From Streptomyces canus (GTDB lineage Bacteria > Actinomycetota > Actinomycetes > Streptomycetales > Streptomycetaceae), in the NCBI RefSeq assembly GCF_041435015.1, contig NZ_CP107989.1, positions 10,330,169 to 10,394,168 on the forward strand: a stretch of DNA of 64,000 nucleotides. Direction: 5' to 3'. How positions within the stretch are numbered: the first letter of the stretch is position 1; every line of letters begins with the position of its first letter. Under the pieces are notes generated by a model. It was not told the DNA's origin. It did no database searches and saw nothing but the letters and a program-made list of their open reading frames with translations. Made by a program: the position numbers and the translations under genes. Shown here one piece after another: positions 63,959 to 64,000 of the stretch.

Positions 63959-64000
63959 TGGCGGAGCGTCAGCGGAGCCGTTCCCTATGCAGCGCGCCAG

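Noticed and set aside
63712..64000. Open plus-strand frame behind GGGGAGGAG reaching the window end
   Set aside because: It translates through the hairpin array and resembles no protein; the array is better read as a structural element.

Overview
The window is high-GC actinobacterial DNA, almost certainly from a Streptomyces: GTG starts and ATGA/GTGA overlaps are common, the rpoA product is of the Streptomyces type, there is a perfect CebR operator in front of cellulose-binding proteins, and an HTH protein and a helicase resemble families found near the ends of linear Streptomyces replicons. The density of transposons (at least fourteen elements or remnants from the Tn3, IS256, ISAzo13, IS3, IS1380, ISL3, IS701, IS5, IS630, IS1182 and IS4 families) and the many truncated genes point to a chromosome arm or a large linear plasmid.

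Layout. 1-6.1 kb: end of an SDR gene, an F420-type reductase, a tetR gene cut by the left end of a decayed Tn3-family transposon, and a divergent TetR / aldo-keto reductase pair. 6.1-9.0 kb: dinB and IS256 scraps, a small phage module (tail-like protein, small ORF, endolysin start, endonuclease VII) and a complete stand-alone rpoA. 9.3-10.6 kb: a pile of four transposase fragments. 10.7-15.0 kb: a cellulose locus (expansin-CBM2, CBM2-Cip1-like protein, CBM2-GH5 cellulase) behind a CebR box. 15.1-19.8 kb: an IS701 with CTAG duplications abutting a 2.75 kb IS5-like transposon that appears to carry an esterase and a MarR regulator. 19.8-26.6 kb: a carbohydrate operon (two Gfo/Idh/MocA dehydrogenases, two ABC permeases, a lipoprotein binding protein) and a divergent ROK regulator. 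26.7-42.1 kb: a mosaic between and around two identical IS630 copies in direct orientation: TniQ remnant, Tap-like HTH protein, esterase, wHTH protein, broken HTH-WD40 gene, SnoaL, PepE, integrase fragment, IS1182, methyltransferase fragment and a secreted protein/lipoprotein pair. 42.2-46.0 kb: a metacaspase gene split by IS1380, followed by a small gene. 46.1-47.2 kb: IS4 remnant. 47.4-61.6 kb: an aromatic or CoA-dependent catabolic cluster ending in the classical meta-pathway trio (hydratase, acylating acetaldehyde dehydrogenase, 4-hydroxy-2-oxovalerate aldolase). 61.7-64 kb: a helicase-associated-domain helicase and a cluster of TT-loop hairpins.

How it works together. The catabolic cluster appears to be one regulon: an inverted repeat GTTCC-N7-GGAAC occurs upstream of at least four of its transcription units, with a weaker copy before a fifth, yet no regulator gene is visible. 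The metacaspase locus regains one 512-codon reading frame if the IS1380 and one CTAG copy are removed in silico. Three copies of one 24 bp terminal inverted repeat, two of which bracket an IS5-type transposase plus cargo genes, suggest a cargo-carrying IS family. The orphan RNA polymerase alpha subunit beside phage genes is the most unexpected single gene.
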